64,000 nt of DNA, from contig OZ345360.1 in the NCBI GenBank assembly GCA_977006965.1, positions 2,170,001-2,234,000 on the forward strand, in the 5' to 3' direction. Below, in pieces: positions 21,904-32,584 of this stretch. Made by a program: the position numbers and the translations under genes. Source of the stretch: Phymatolithon calcareum (lineage: Eukaryota > Rhodophyta > Florideophyceae > Hapalidiales). The notes beneath the pieces are model-generated. The model saw only the letters and a list, made by a program, of their open reading frames with translations, made no database searches and was not told the origin of the DNA. How positions within the stretch are numbered: position 1 is the first letter of the stretch; each line of letters begins with the position of its first letter.

Positions 21904-24102
21904 ATGGCAATGCATGCCTTCGCAACTCACGCAGGGGGCGCGTCCTTCTTATCCCGCGGCGGCCTCCGCGGGCTGGTTCGCCGTGCCACACAACCACTGG
22001 CCGTGCGGCGTCAACCGTCCGCCGCCACCCTCTTCCCGCTACGCTGCTGTGCCACCTCATCGACGCGGCAATCTGCAGACCAGTCTTCCTCTACGGATGT
22101 CCCGCTGAACGATTGCCCACGTCTAGAGGCATTACGCATCGAGCTGGCCCGTCGCGGTGTGGATGCGTTTGTCGTCCCGAGCGGCGATGCCCACAACAGT
22201 GAATATTCCGCCTCTGCATTCGGCCGCCGAGCCTACATTTCCGCTTTCACAGGGTCCGCTGGTACCGCCGTGATCACTCCATCGCGCGCTCTGCTCTGGA
22301 CCGATGGTCGCTACTTTCTACAGGCGGAGGCTGAGCTAGGGCCGTCGTGGGAGCTCATGCGCGCCGGTGAGCCTTCCACACCGCTTATTCATGACTTTCT
22401 TGCAGCTGAAATGCCGTCCGGTGCCCGTGTCGCTATCGATCCATTTGTGCATCCAATTGACAGTGCTCGAGCGCTTCGCGAGGCTCTTGAACAGGTTAAC
22501 GTTACACTCGTCCCTCTCGAACCGCCCAATCCAGTCGACGTTGTCTGGGGGATGGCCCGACCGTCCTTGCCGCAGGGGCAGGTACGCGTTCACCCGATCG
22601 AATTCGCTGGCAAAACTGTGCGAGATAAACTTTCCGTTCTCCGCGACGAACTGGCAGCTCGCGATGTTGAATTTGTACTTGCATCCATGCTGGACGAGGT
22701 ATGTTGGCTGTACAACATTCGCGGTGAAGACGTCGACCATTGTCCAGTCGTCCTGTCGTATGCACTTGTCGGTGTTGATGAGGCGATACTGTACATCGAC
22801 CCTGCAAAAGTGAGTGATGACGTACGCGAAATTTTGAGTGATCAGGGTGTGCGAATTGAGCATTACGACAATGTCGTCCCTGATCTCCGAGCCCTTGCTG
22901 AGAAAGACGAAGCTCGCGTCTGGCTCGACCCAGCGTCGACCTCTGAAGCGCTCCGCGATGCGGCCGGCGGAGTGGCGATGTGTGAACAGACCCCAATCCC
23001 GATGCTCAAGGCCGTGAAGAATGAGGCGGAAGTTGCGGGCATGCGCGCAGCGCATTTGCGTGATGGCGCGGCATTGTCGTCTTTTTTGTGCTGGCTTGAA
23101 GACTTTGTCCGCGATGGGGCAACCATTTCAGAGGTCGATGCGGCGGCAAAGCTGGAGCAATTCCGTGCTGCGCAGGATGGATTTATCACAACTTCGTTTG
23201 ATACGATTGCAGGTGCTGGTGGGAATGGGGCAATTATTCATTATTCTGCTAAAGAAGGAGAGTGTGCCCAAATTTCGAGGGACGAGGTGTTTTTGCTGGA
23301 TTCTGGTGGGCAGTATCGCGATGGAACGACCGATGTAACGCGCACCATGCATCTCGGTGGCACACCGACGAAGCATGAGCGAGAATGCTTTACGAGAGTG
23401 CTGCAGGGACACATCGCGATTGATTGTGCCGTGTTCCCTGAAAACACCACTGGGTTGATGCTCGATACACTGGCACGTGCGCCCTTGTGGACGATGGGTC
23501 TTGATTACAGACATGGAACTGGACATGGTAAGTAAGAACAGAACCAGATCTGTCGGTGGCAACCTTCCTCAGCCTTCTTTGACGTCTTCCTTGGCAAACT
23601 TCATAAATTTTTGTAAGCAACCACTAACTTTATCTCTGTCTCGGCATTTTTAGGCGTGGGTGCATGCCTTAACGTCCACGAGGGACCACAAAGTATATCT
23701 TCCCGGATCGCTTCAAATAAGGCTGGAATTCGCGCGGGAATGATCGTCAGCAACGAGCCAGGATACTATGAAAGCGGCAATTTTGGGATTCGGATAGAGA
23801 ACCTGCTGCACGTGATGGAAAAGCCAACACCGTACGAGTTTGGTGGGAACAAGTTTTTGGGTTTTGAATGTCTTACTTTTGTGCCAATAGACAAGGCAAT
23901 GATTTTGCCGGAGCTGCTCAGCCAGAGAGAAGTTTCGTGGTTGGACTCGTATCATGCTAAGGTGTGGGAAAAGCTTTCACCTCTGCTCGAGGACTCGCGG
24001 TACAAAGAATGGCTGCGTGAAAGGACAAGACCCCTTTTCGTGGAGAGCGCTAACGGAACGGTCGTAGGGACAAATGTAGTTTCGTCGTCCATCTCAGACT
24101 GA
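21904..24102 (+). CDS. Xaa-Pro aminopeptidase (aminopeptidase P, M24B), two exons
   Basis: It removes N-terminal residues that precede proline, using a two-metal site in a pita-bread fold. The coding sequence is 21904-23527 joined to 23654-24102, giving 690 residues. Residues 1-60 are rich in Arg, Ser and Ala with almost no acids, as in a plastid or mitochondrial transit peptide. Next come the creatinase-like N-terminal domains (AFTGSAGTAVITPSRALLWT, WLYNIRGED). The catalytic domain has the metal ligands D466 and D477 in DSGGQYRDGTTDVTRT, the RHGTGHGVG histidines spanning the splice site, and glutamates in NEPGYYESG and IRIENLLHV. Length and motif order match three-domain APP1-type enzymes. 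All key residues are present. Confidence 0.93.
23528..23653 (+). other. Spliceosomal intron of the aminopeptidase P gene
   Basis: This 126-nt intron starts GTAAGTAAG and ends TTTTTAG. Removing it restores the M24 signature across the junction (RHGTGHG|VGACLNVHEGP). Reading through instead hits a stop two codons after the donor. It is the only well-supported intron among the intact genes of the main island. Confidence 0.93.
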
Positions 24103-24338
24103 TGATGCATGCAGTCTTTATATACTTTCACTTAAAAAAGCGCCGGGGAAAACATTAAATATTGCGCTGCCGTGGGAAAAACCCTTGCTTGGGCTTCACG
24201 TCTTTATGGTGCTGCAGTCGTGCGCGTCCAAGCCCGCGGAAAAAGGGCGGCCAGCGAACCGGAGAAAAGCAATTGCTATCGAACTACTGTATCTGCGCTA
24301 ATATACATATCGGTGGGACAACGGTTACGGTTACATGT

Positions 24339-26456
24339 TCACACGTCGGTGCTGTATTTCATTACAGACCACAGCAGGGCTTGTGTGGCGTCAGCATGCT
24401 CCATTGCGAGAAGCTCGCGTTCGAGTGAGGGAGTGAGCGCCGATGTCTTATAGCTCCTATGGCGCGGTGAGTTATAAGCCTGCATCGGATGATGCCCTTG
24501 CTGGCGCAATTGCTCTTGACGTTCTCGAGCCTCCTGCTTCTGCCGCAGATGCAGTTCGTGTTGTCTCTGCTTCTGCAACGCTTGCTGTCGCTCAATATCT
24601 TGCTGCCTTCGCAATGCCTGTTGTTTCTTTTGCATTTCCGCCTCGTGATGTTCATGCATTTTCCGTGCTTGTGCAGCCGATGCGGACTCCTCCGCGGGTC
24701 GAGCAGGTGAGGACAACGGCTTTTTGTCCGGAGATTTGCGCGTGTTCGAAGTCGGCGGCCTCCGTTGGATGCTGTCCAGCAGGTTGTGCTTGAATACACG
24801 CACTGGTTTTGCAGCGCTGCTCTCAACGCTGCTGTCAAGCTCCTTGTCACGGTAGCAGGTGAAGTCATGCTCGGACAATTCGTTCGTGGCGGCAAGAAAA
24901 TCTGGATGAGCATCGTATTCCATTTCAGGGTCGGTCATTTTAGGACTGCATACGGCGTCGCAACTTTTCGTTCGACGTCGTTCCTTCTTCGGAAAGAGTG
25001 GGGGATACGCCGCTGAGGCATTGGACACGTGGAATGTTGCGTTTTGGCCAGCGTCAGCGGATGGTCCACGATGGGTCCTGGTCCGAACATCGCTGTGTTC
25101 CACACGTTTCCCTTGCTGGACAAACGAGACACTTTTCTTGGAGAGACTCATGGATGATAAACTGTCTATCTCGTATTCCTCCACTTCGATAGCCCCAGTC
25201 ACGTAAATATCGTACTCATCGTCACTTTTGGCATCATTACCTTCACCGTCCTTATCCCCTTCGTTCGCCTCTTGCTCATCGTGTTGTGGTGCCTGCTGCG
25301 GTTTGTACGAAAATAAGGACAGGGGAATGTCGAAGGAATCACCATCCAACCCGTCTTCCTCATCATCGATTTCCGTGATGGCGCAACTCTCATTAGTCGA
25401 AAAAATACTTAGCGCTCCATCATCATCGAGTCGAGCGCTATAATCCGTCACATCCGAAAACGGCACCGAGTTCAAAAGTATCTTCCCATCATGTCGCGTC
25501 GGTACTGTCTCATCGTAGAGTTTCTGAAGTGTGGTCACGACCTCCGTCATCTCCGGCCGTTGTGACGGGACGCGATGCCAACATCTTTCCACAAGAGCGA
25601 TGAAGTCCTCACCAAACTTGTCGCGCACCCGCGCAGGCCAGGGCAGACGGCGGTTTTCGCGCACTGCACGCATCAGCTCGCCGAGAGAGTGCCCGTGCCA
25701 GGGAATCTGAACAGTGGCTATCTCCCAGAGCACAACTGCGAGGGCGAAGACATCTGCAGCAACCATACTTGGAGCGGAAATGGGTGGACTCTCAAATGTT
25801 TCTGGTGCGAGATAGGCAAAGGTACCGGCAATAGCGTTTGGGTCCACGTCAATGGTCGACTGGAACATAAATTCCGGTCCGGGAGCATCCGCATCACGTT
25901 CAGCGTCCTGTTTAGACTTGCCGTGCAGACGGCGGGAAAGACCAAAATCGCACAACTTTGCACAAGCACCTGGACGAAGCGCACCAGTGTTATCGAGAGA
26001 GGCTGAGAGCAGAACATTCAACGACTTGACGTCACCACAAGAATAACCAGAACAATGAAGATAAGCAAGTGCGTCGGAGACGTCGAGAGCGAGACGAAGC
26101 GCAGTGGAAATTGGAAGTAGAACGCCCTCGCGGGCACCGAGGGCGTCAAACAGACTACCCCCGGACATGAGTTCAGTGACCAGGACGACGGTGCCTGCAT
26201 TTTCCCCAACGCCTAGACAGCGGACAATCCCGCGGTGGTGCCGGAAGCGAGCATAGCGTCGGGCCTCGCGACGACACTGGCGACGCGCGGATTCTCGGCT
26301 TCCGCTGAGTTTTGCGGCTACGAGACGGCCGTCAAGATGGGCAACGTGCACGGAGGCTGATGTGCCGGCACCTAGCCGCTGCGAGGTGACGTGCAGGATT
26401 GGCGCCGCTGCGGGTGGGTGCGGCATGGTGAACGCGACGCGCGAGAGGATGAGCAC
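24339..26456 (-). CDS. Protein kinase, TKL-like, with long Gln/Ser-rich tail
   Basis: This 705-residue intronless protein has its kinase domain at about residues 22-320. The features are the Gly loop LGAGTSASV, the ATP-binding K49 in LVAAKLSG, E64 of helix C, the catalytic loop SCGDVKSLNVLL with D142, K144 and N147, CDFGLS (D170), and GTFAYLAPE (217-219). The RCWHRVPSQRPEM motif is typical of tyrosine-kinase-like Ser/Thr kinases. The usual HRD is CGD here, so it is a non-RD kinase. The tail has acidic patches (360-440) and a Gln/Arg coiled coil (about 610-670). M11 is an alternative start. It lies convergent to the aminopeptidase gene; substrates are unknown. Confidence 0.88.
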   Translation of the reverse strand: MLILSRVAFTMPHPPAAAPILHVTSQRLGAGTSASVHVAHLDGRLVAAKLSGSRESARRQCRREARRYARFRHHRGIVRCLGVGENAGTVVLVTELMSGGSLFDALGAREGVLLPISTALRLALDVSDALAYLHCSGYSCGDVKSLNVLLSASLDNTGALRPGACAKLCDFGLSRRLHGKSKQDAERDADAPGPEFMFQSTIDVDPNAIAGTFAYLAPETFESPPISAPSMVAADVFALAVVLWEIATVQIPWHGHSLGELMRAVRENRRLPWPARVRDKFGEDFIALVERCWHRVPSQRPEMTEVVTTLQKLYDETVPTRHDGKILLNSVPFSDVTDYSARLDDDGALSIFSTNESCAITEIDDEEDGLDGDSFDIPLSLFSYKPQQAPQHDEQEANEGDKDGEGNDAKSDDEYDIYVTGAIEVEEYEIDSLSSMSLSKKSVSFVQQGKRVEHSDVRTRTHRGPSADAGQNATFHVSNASAAYPPLFPKKERRRTKSCDAVCSPKMTDPEMEYDAHPDFLAATNELSEHDFTCYRDKELDSSVESSAAKPVRVFKHNLLDSIQRRPPTSNTRKSPDKKPLSSPARPAEESASAAQARKMHEHHEAEMQKKQQALRRQQDIERQQALQKQRQHELHLRQKQEARERQEQLRQQGHHPMQAYNSPRHRSYKTSALTPSLERELLAMEHADATQALLWSVMKYSTDV

Positions 26457-26942
26457 GGGTTGAGATACGGGGCGATGGGGCTGGCATGGGTTTTGTTCCT
26501 TTTTCGGGATGCATTGCCGTGTGGGCCGCTGAAGTTGTCAAATGGCCCAGCGACTAAAGGCTACTTCTGGGAAATCGAATCGATGGCAACAAGGGATTCC
26601 ACCAATCGACCCGTTTCATCCACGTCGGTGGGGTTTGCTGCACAGCAATGAATGGGCTTACTGTGATTGCTGGACTTTAAGCATAAAATTCTATACAAAA
26701 AAATTGTTAAAATTCTAGGCAACATATATCGCTTTCCTGGTCCACCGGGGTTCACCCACCGGCTGCCCCTTGGAGCTCGTCTTGTGCCACGCAAGAGGCA
26801 AATCTTTCGCGATAACCTGCTGTAGATTTGCGTGTTGATACTGTACTACTGTACAGTACAGTATCTGCCAGTCCTCAAGTACGTACTGTATTCCACACGA
26901 GTCAAGTACTGATGACCCATCAATAATCTGGTCTCGCAGTGA
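26457..26942. promoter_or_regulatory. Intergenic region with kinase-gene promoter
   Basis: This 486-bp gap lies between two minus-strand genes and should hold the kinase promoter and the protease-gene 3' end. A small inverted run around GTACTGTACAGTAC (26840-26862) is visible. Nothing else was recognised. Confidence 0.4.
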
Positions 26943-28637
26943 TCACTGAGCTGGTCTCGATATCGGTAATGGCACTTGGGATGGCGATGGTAGCGATGGC
27001 GGTGGCGGTGGCGCATGTGCCCGAAGCACTGTTCCCCCAGGTTCAGACATTGCTCTGTCGTCGTGTCGCGCGCCTGCACCCTGCCCGTCACCCGAGGCTG
27101 CGTCTCGCCGCCTTTGCACGACCTTTGCCACTCCAATGAGCACGAGCGCAATCACAAGAAATCCGCCAAATGCTGCGCCGAGAGCCACAGCCCACAGCGG
27201 CACCGCGGACGAATTATTCCCCGTACTTGGATCATCATTGCCGGCTGGGGACGGGTCGCCGACATTGTCGATGGATGTCCACGCCACAATTTGCGCCTTA
27301 CCGTTTGTCATTCTAGTCACCCATGGGACAAACTGTGAAACACGAACAAATACATCCGGTAAATGCTGCAACCCACAGTTTTTGTCCCCATAACTTGTGA
27401 TACCGATCTGAACCAGTCCGCCGCCGCGCGTGCGCGCCACAATGGGGCCGCCAGAATCTCCATAGCAAACACCGCCCTCCTCGCAATCATCATCTCGCCC
27501 CGTACACACGTGCAATTTCGCGTTCAGCCCTCGTGCAACTTTGTCTCGACGCAATGCGAAGAACTTGTCCTGGCATTCTTGCTGGCTCAGCACCACGTTG
27601 TCCACCATGTGCAGATGATTGCTGTACGTAAACGTCGTCCGCTTCCCGTACCCCGTGGCCCGAACAATCGTGCCCGGTGCTGGGCCTTGTGTGTTGCTGT
27701 TAAGCGGGACCGGGCGCGCGTTTCGCACCGGTTTTGCAAGTTGGGCAAGGGCGATATCGTTGACTAATTCCACTGCTCCACCTAGAGCGTCACCCTTGTA
27801 GAAATCAGGGTGCTGGATGGCTGCACGTACAATGTGTCGCTCTCCTGTGGAATGATCTCTACCAGCGACGAGCACTGGAGACCCGACCCGCACGCGGCAA
27901 TGCGCGGCGGTGAGGAGCCAGTCGTCTGCGATGAGGGATGCAGTGCAATTGCCTTCGGACGTTCTAACCAGGGCATTGTAAGATGCGAATTCGTCGATGT
28001 CGACTCGAGTGCCACCCACGACATATGTGGCGGTATTGTTGCCTGTGAGCGCTGCACTTGGGTTTGCACCTGCCAGACGGAGAGGGCAGATGGCCGGCTT
28101 GGACTCCAAGATTAAGCCGACGGTGACGCAGACGGAGCGAGCTTCCGTGGATACGAGGCTGAACAAGACGAAATTGCCTGTTTCGTTCACACTGCGGGTT
28201 CCGGAGTACCAGACGTATCTTCCGATTTTAGGATCGTATTTAGTGAGCTTTTTGTTTGTCAGTACGACAGCGTTACGGGTTGGTGGAGGAGTACGTCTGT
28301 CATTCCGCACGTCGATGAGCCACATTTCATAATCGTCCCGCGGAACAGCGTAGAGCGAGAAGCGGACGTCAGGTTCAGGCAATGTGGTGTATGCATATCC
28401 TCGAAAGAAGCAGGGACATCTGGAATTACGCCCGAAAACGCTCTCGGAAAGCCTGGTGATGCCGAAAGCGACACAAACTATTTTTTCAGTGCGCGGTTCT
28501 CGTTGGGCACTGATCGTGTGAGCCAGATGCAACAGCAACAAAAATATTGGCAGCAAGGGGGAAATGCGAGGCGTCGGGCAACAGGAGATTTGTAAACGAG
28601 AATGTCGGGAATTGTCACCCATCTTTGGTGGCACCAA
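26943..28637 (-). CDS. Membrane-anchored S1 serine protease with Gly189/Asp226-type pocket
   Basis: This 564-residue intronless protein starts with a signal-anchor-like hydrophobic run (residues 27-43) and a 160-residue unrecognised extracellular domain. A chymotrypsin-fold domain follows: activation site YVVGG (205-209), His246 in LTAAHC, Asp294 in NDIALAQL, Ser395 in GDSGGP. A single membrane helix (480-503) and a short basic, Pro-rich cytoplasmic tail end the protein. By alignment with trypsin, position 189 is Gly (G389) and position 226 is Asp (D428). This is a swapped S1 pocket, known from crab collagenase, which predicts broad cleavage preference. It should act at the cell surface or in the secretory path. 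The second Met (M6) is an alternative start. Confidence 0.9.
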   Translation of the reverse strand: MVPPKMGDNSRHSRLQISCCPTPRISPLLPIFLLLLHLAHTISAQREPRTEKIVCVAFGITRLSESVFGRNSRCPCFFRGYAYTTLPEPDVRFSLYAVPRDDYEMWLIDVRNDRRTPPPTRNAVVLTNKKLTKYDPKIGRYVWYSGTRSVNETGNFVLFSLVSTEARSVCVTVGLILESKPAICPLRLAGANPSAALTGNNTATYVVGGTRVDIDEFASYNALVRTSEGNCTASLIADDWLLTAAHCRVRVGSPVLVAGRDHSTGERHIVRAAIQHPDFYKGDALGGAVELVNDIALAQLAKPVRNARPVPLNSNTQGPAPGTIVRATGYGKRTTFTYSNHLHMVDNVVLSQQECQDKFFALRRDKVARGLNAKLHVCTGRDDDCEEGGVCYGDSGGPIVARTRGGGLVQIGITSYGDKNCGLQHLPDVFVRVSQFVPWVTRMTNGKAQIVAWTSIDNVGDPSPAGNDDPSTGNNSSAVPLWAVALGAAFGGFLVIALVLIGVAKVVQRRRDAASGDGQGAGARHDDRAMSEPGGTVLRAHAPPPPPSLPSPSQVPLPISRPAQ

Positions 28638-29351
28638 CTGAGTGCAAGCGGAGAGGACGTGTGCGAAACAGCTTGGTCATGACCAACGTAGAAAGAGAAA
28701 CGGGGTGGAAAACAGTAGTCGGAGGGAACATTTTGGTCGTCCTTGTTGGCTGGCGTTTGAGCGAAGGAGAGAATGGTCCTCAGTTTGATTGGCTGGGATT
28801 ACGGTGGTCCTTTTTGGAGCCGGTTATGAAGGTGAAAAACTCAGCACCGTGTGAGGTACAGAGTACAGTAGACCAGTAAAACGTTTCTGCAGTTATAAAA
28901 AATTTATCATATATCATACGGTGTGGAACGTTCCACGCACGAAGCTCGTCGACCAGGATTTGTACTCTATTTTTATTTCAGATCATACTTTGTACCCGAA
29001 CCATGATTTTTCATGGGTGGAGGACGTGGGCCAGAAGGTAACCGTGTTCTGTTGTCTTGTGGTCCGCGCCCGCTCGCCTGATCCAGCCTAATCGTTGGAA
29101 ACGCGAACAAATATATCTGCAAAAAAAATTTCCGGCAAGCTCTTTAGTACTGTACACAAGCTTGTGTGTGCTACAATTGTGTTCGTTTAATGCATGCAAC
29201 AACGATGCAGGACGTCAATAGGAGTCACTCAAGCGTCAGCGCATCTACAGCTTCCGTACCATTGAGGCGTCTATGTTGAAGGTATGAAACTTCGCCTTCT
29301 TGCTCTTCTCGTACAGTTGTGGATGTCTAGATCATACTGTAATTCTTGTAG
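28638..29351. other. Promoter side of the protease gene; no other gene
   Basis: The first few hundred bases should hold the protease promoter. From 29280 to 29350 the sequence (CTTGCTCTTCTCGTAC..., ending in AATAAAT) resembles 60405-60470, suggesting a shared retroelement end such as an LTR fragment. No coding feature was found. Confidence 0.4.
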
Positions 29352-29361
29352 AAATAAATAT

Positions 29362-30337
29362 GAGGAAATTCGCTAAATGGCCACTAAAAGTGGTTAAAGC
29401 ACGCTAAACATCCACCCAAGCCAAAACTACTACTCATCCGTTACGTGGAGCGCTGACAGTTGCGTTTTTTGGAGGGAAAAGGGAAGTAGCTACTACTTCC
29501 TCTTGATCCAAGGTTTGTGCACATCCTCGAATTCGTCTGACAAGCCCAACGCACAACGCTCCCACACTACTCACTCTGAAACCATGAACAAGAAGGAGCT
29601 CGTGCTACAGGTGAGCGACTACGTTGGATCAAGCTTCGACGATGTTGTTAACGTCGTGATCTCCCACAACTCGTGGGGAGGCGCAACAAGCAGCGTCTGA
29701 CACTCATCTGTAGCCAGCGCACAGCTTGCACCTTCCGCGTGAACGTCAGCGCGCTGCCGAGCGTCGGCGGTGTCAGGATCACCAAGTCAATCGGACACAG
29801 CACGGTCTGCATCGTTCTGGAGAGGAAGCTCTTCCAGCTGAGTGAACTCTTTACCTATGCGATGCCGTAGGCCAGAGTTGTCGCCTGTCTGTTGGAATCA
29901 TAAGTCGTTAGGGTGAAAAGCTGTCCCTGAGTCACGGAGGTCAGGTGGGCCGCGTCAACACTGACGAAACCGTTGTAGGCCACCCAGGTGTCCATGGCGC
30001 CCTTTGAGCAGCAGAAAATGCTGTGAAGCTGCTGCCGTATCGTCCCAGAAAGAGGATTTGTGGTGAGTGTGTACACTCCCCCGGGATCGCGCTGCGACCT
30101 CACCGCCTTCGACGACGGAGATGCTACCAATAGTTGCGACGAAGAGCTAAATCAGAGAGAGTAGCGTACGCAATAAATTTCACTGTCGCATAGAGTGCTG
30201 TAAGAAACGGATGAGTAGTAGGTTCGGCTAGGGTGAGTATGATAGTATATTTTGTAATGCGTGGGTAGTAGTATTGGCTAGGGGTGGATGTTTAGCGTAC
30301 TTTGACCACTTTTGGTGGCCATTTAGCGAATTTCCTC
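29362..30337 (+). mobile_element. Short non-autonomous MULE (MULE 2) with 10-bp target duplication
   Basis: Inverted repeats start GAGGAAATTCGCTAAATGGC and end with its complement at 30337. They continue about 55 bp inward with few mismatches. The exact direct repeat AAATAAATAT flanks the element (29352-29361 and 30338-30347), which is the 8-11 bp class made by Mutator-type transposases. Inside are pieces related to MULE 1: the N-terminal domain (DDVVNVVISHNS, RLTLICSQRTACTFRVN) on plus, a DDE-domain piece on minus, and the last few codons plus 3' region on plus. At 976 bp it cannot encode a transposase. Confidence 0.92.
29863..30080 (-). pseudogene. Inverted MULE transposase piece inside MULE 2
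   Basis: Read on the minus strand this gives QQLHSIFCCSKGAMDTWVAY and NGFVSVDAAHL, matching the plus-strand DDE start of MULE 1 (QQLYSVFCCAKGAMDT, FVSVDAVHL). The segments on both sides of it in MULE 2 keep the plus orientation. An internal inversion of about 220 bp must therefore have occurred. Confidence 0.8.
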
Positions 30338-30360
30338 AAATAAATATGTATTGTACTTGA

Positions 30361-30725
30361 TCTCGGCCGGCTGGAATGGCACATGATCAAAAGTCTACAG
30401 CTCCGTCTTTGGCTCCTCTGTCGTATCAACTCTTCTATACGGCTGTGAATCATGGAAGCTGACAGAACCAGTGCGGAAGAAACTCAAGATAACTTGTTCT
30501 AAGATGCTATCGAGAATAACGGAGAGACCAATAGCCGACGAAGCCAGGACACCCACCAGCGCTTGGAATGCGTCAGACCAACGCCAGAATCACTCTTTGG
30601 TGACATACCTGGACGAGACGTGAAAGCCGCAGTTGAACTCGCTAACGATAGGATAGAATGGAAGAAACTTAGACCCTCGAATCGCTGCCAGCCCCAAGAG
30701 GGGAAAAGGCAAAATGAATGAATGA
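30361..30725 (+). mobile_element. 5'-truncated LINE tail with 11-bp target duplication
   Basis: This is the last ~365 bp of the RTE-like LINE family, alignable with 8.77-9.3 kb (GACGTGAAAGCCGCAGTTGA, CTCGCTAACGATAGGATAGA). It ends in the tetranucleotide tail AAAATGAATGAATGA. The exact repeat ATTGTACTTGA occurs at 30350-30360 and 30726-30736, a clean target-site duplication. It gives the true 3' end of this LINE family. The insertion lies 13 bp beyond the MULE 2 duplication. Confidence 0.88.
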
Positions 30726-30929
30726 ATTGTACTTGAAGGATTCTCCAATTTTCTTTCCTTCTTTGTTGCGGAAAGATCGCTCACGCAAAAGGCAAGCGTC
30801 TGAAGCTGTTTGAAAACAATCTCTCATTGTTCAGAAACCTAAGTACGTCTAGCGGTTTCTCACGACATAATGCCTCTACAGTCTTGGTGCCCACCTCTCC
30901 AATTTTGAATGTGAGATTCGCTCGGAACG

Positions 30930-31190
30930 CTCACTTGGATCGACAATAGAAAACAGGAGAGAAAGAGCTTCCCGTGCTCATGCAGTGTATTCATATAGAG
31001 ACCAAACTCTTCCCGTCCTTTAATGTAGCCATCTGCGCGCACCGCGCGATCCACTCGGTTCCTGTCAAGATGCGCATCTCCCAAAGGGCATGTAGGAGGT
31101 AGAGAAGCCAATCGGGAAGCATTGAGTTCACCACCCGACACCGCGTTGCTACAGTGACAGTCCATTGAAAAATGTGGTAGACCAACGCCA
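30930..31190. repeat. Dispersed repeat, copy 1 (partner at 63770-64000)
   Basis: Same orientation and similar sequence as 63770-64000. Shared runs include GCGATCCACTCGGTTC, GTCAAGATRCGCRTCTCCCAA and GTAGAGAA. The minus strand stays open for 66 codons in this copy (MALVYHIFQWTVTVATRC...) without a recognisable domain. Possibly retroelement-derived. Confidence 0.6.
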
Positions 31191-31199
31191 ACGTACGTC

Positions 31200-31450
31200 T
31201 TTGATGACGTACCGGGCATAGACGCGCAAATTGCCATTAATCTCGCCACCGGTAGGATACAGTAGAAGCAACTTAGGCTCGCCAAAGGCTATTGGCCTCA
31301 TCAGGTCACGAGACTGTGTGCTCACGCTGGCAATTATCAGAGGGGGGGCACAAGTTGCGGTCAGGAGAAAGAGAAGTCATTCGAGAAGCCGTCGATGTCT
31401 CTGCCCTAATTCGCTGGGGAAAACGTAGGCCCTCGAACCGCTTCTAGCCT
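31200..31450 (+). repeat. Diverged remnant of the RTE-like LINE 3' region
   Basis: GATGACGTACCGGGCATAGA, then CTCGCCACCGGTAGGATACA and GAAGCAACTTAGGC, parallel the LINE tail at 30.60-30.70 kb (GACATACCTGGACGAGACG, CTCGCTAACGATAGGATAGA, GAAGAAACTTAGACC). The second half repeats part of it again (AACGTAGGCCCTCGAACCGC). Much older than the 30361-30725 copy. Confidence 0.5.
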
Positions 31451-32584
31451 TACGTTGGGAATACTGGCAAAAAAATCTCCAGAACACTGGCATATTCAAC
31501 GGCTTCTCATCTTGCTGTAGATATTGCTCTCATAGCTTTTCACCACATCACCAACCATTGTAGCGAAGAGATCGCTAACATTCATTACTATCCGTCGATG
31601 CATGTGTTCACCTTTTTATACAGTTTTGTTCAACAATAGCGAGATCGGAAGTCTACGACGTGATTAATCTAAGGTGCAGCTGTACAATGCACGGAGGGTT
31701 AACGGATCTTTGATGAGTTCGCGCAGAAATGAAATGGGTGTTTCAAAGGGAAAGACGCAACGGTAAAGGGGAAGGATGAACGGACACACAGCACGATAAA
31801 TGACGTTACCTCTGGACCCTTTATTGACGAAACGTGTGTCCTTGAAGACAGGTTGCCCTCTGTATATACCCCTCTTATCTGAAGCTCACGTAAAAGTGTG
31901 GCGCCATTTGTGTTATCAAGTGACGTTGCTCTCAGAGATTTTTTCCCCAGAGAAGGAATGACGCAACTGGATCCTGCTTCTCAAGTATACAAATCACTGC
32001 ACAATCTCTCGCGCATTGGAATAGTGCGCGCCGCAGACGATCTTGCCCTGTACGTGGTCTACAGTTATGCAAATTCATGACGGAACGGCTTGTGAAATTC
32101 AAAGGTGATGAATTGAACCTTACATGTCGGCGGCAGAGGAGCGCAACAGGATAGATTTTTTTGAAGCAACTGTTTAGATGTTTATTTAAAAGCCCTCAGT
32201 AACACTCCTAAGACTGTACGGGAGCAGCATTTCATAACTTGTTCATTCCTATATATCGCCTGGTCCCTAATACAGGGACTCGTCGTACATGATAGAGTGT
32301 TTCGATGCTCTGCCGAGGTGGCCTTGTATTGTTGCATGAGAAGAGGCAGCACTGGTCCTCGTCAAAGGAGCGGTGAGAACTCAAGTATCCCGGGAAGGGG
32401 GCAACAGTACAGTAGTAGAAAAGTTTGCTCCGTTAAAGAATATCCACATGTGCTTTACTGGAATTCCATTTCCCGTATCCGGCCTACTTGTCCTAAAAAG
32501 TGCAGTTGGCAGACAGCATAGTCCGTCAGGCTTTCAGCTGATATTTGTTTATGAGAGAGTTTATTCTTCGTTTAAGAGTCTTAT
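31451..32584. other. No gene recognised
   Basis: Short frames only. The motif TTTATTTAAAAGCCC at 32180 matches the 3' tail region of the LINE at 2.2-5.1 kb and may mark a tiny LINE end. The stretch is otherwise featureless to me. Confidence 0.35.
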
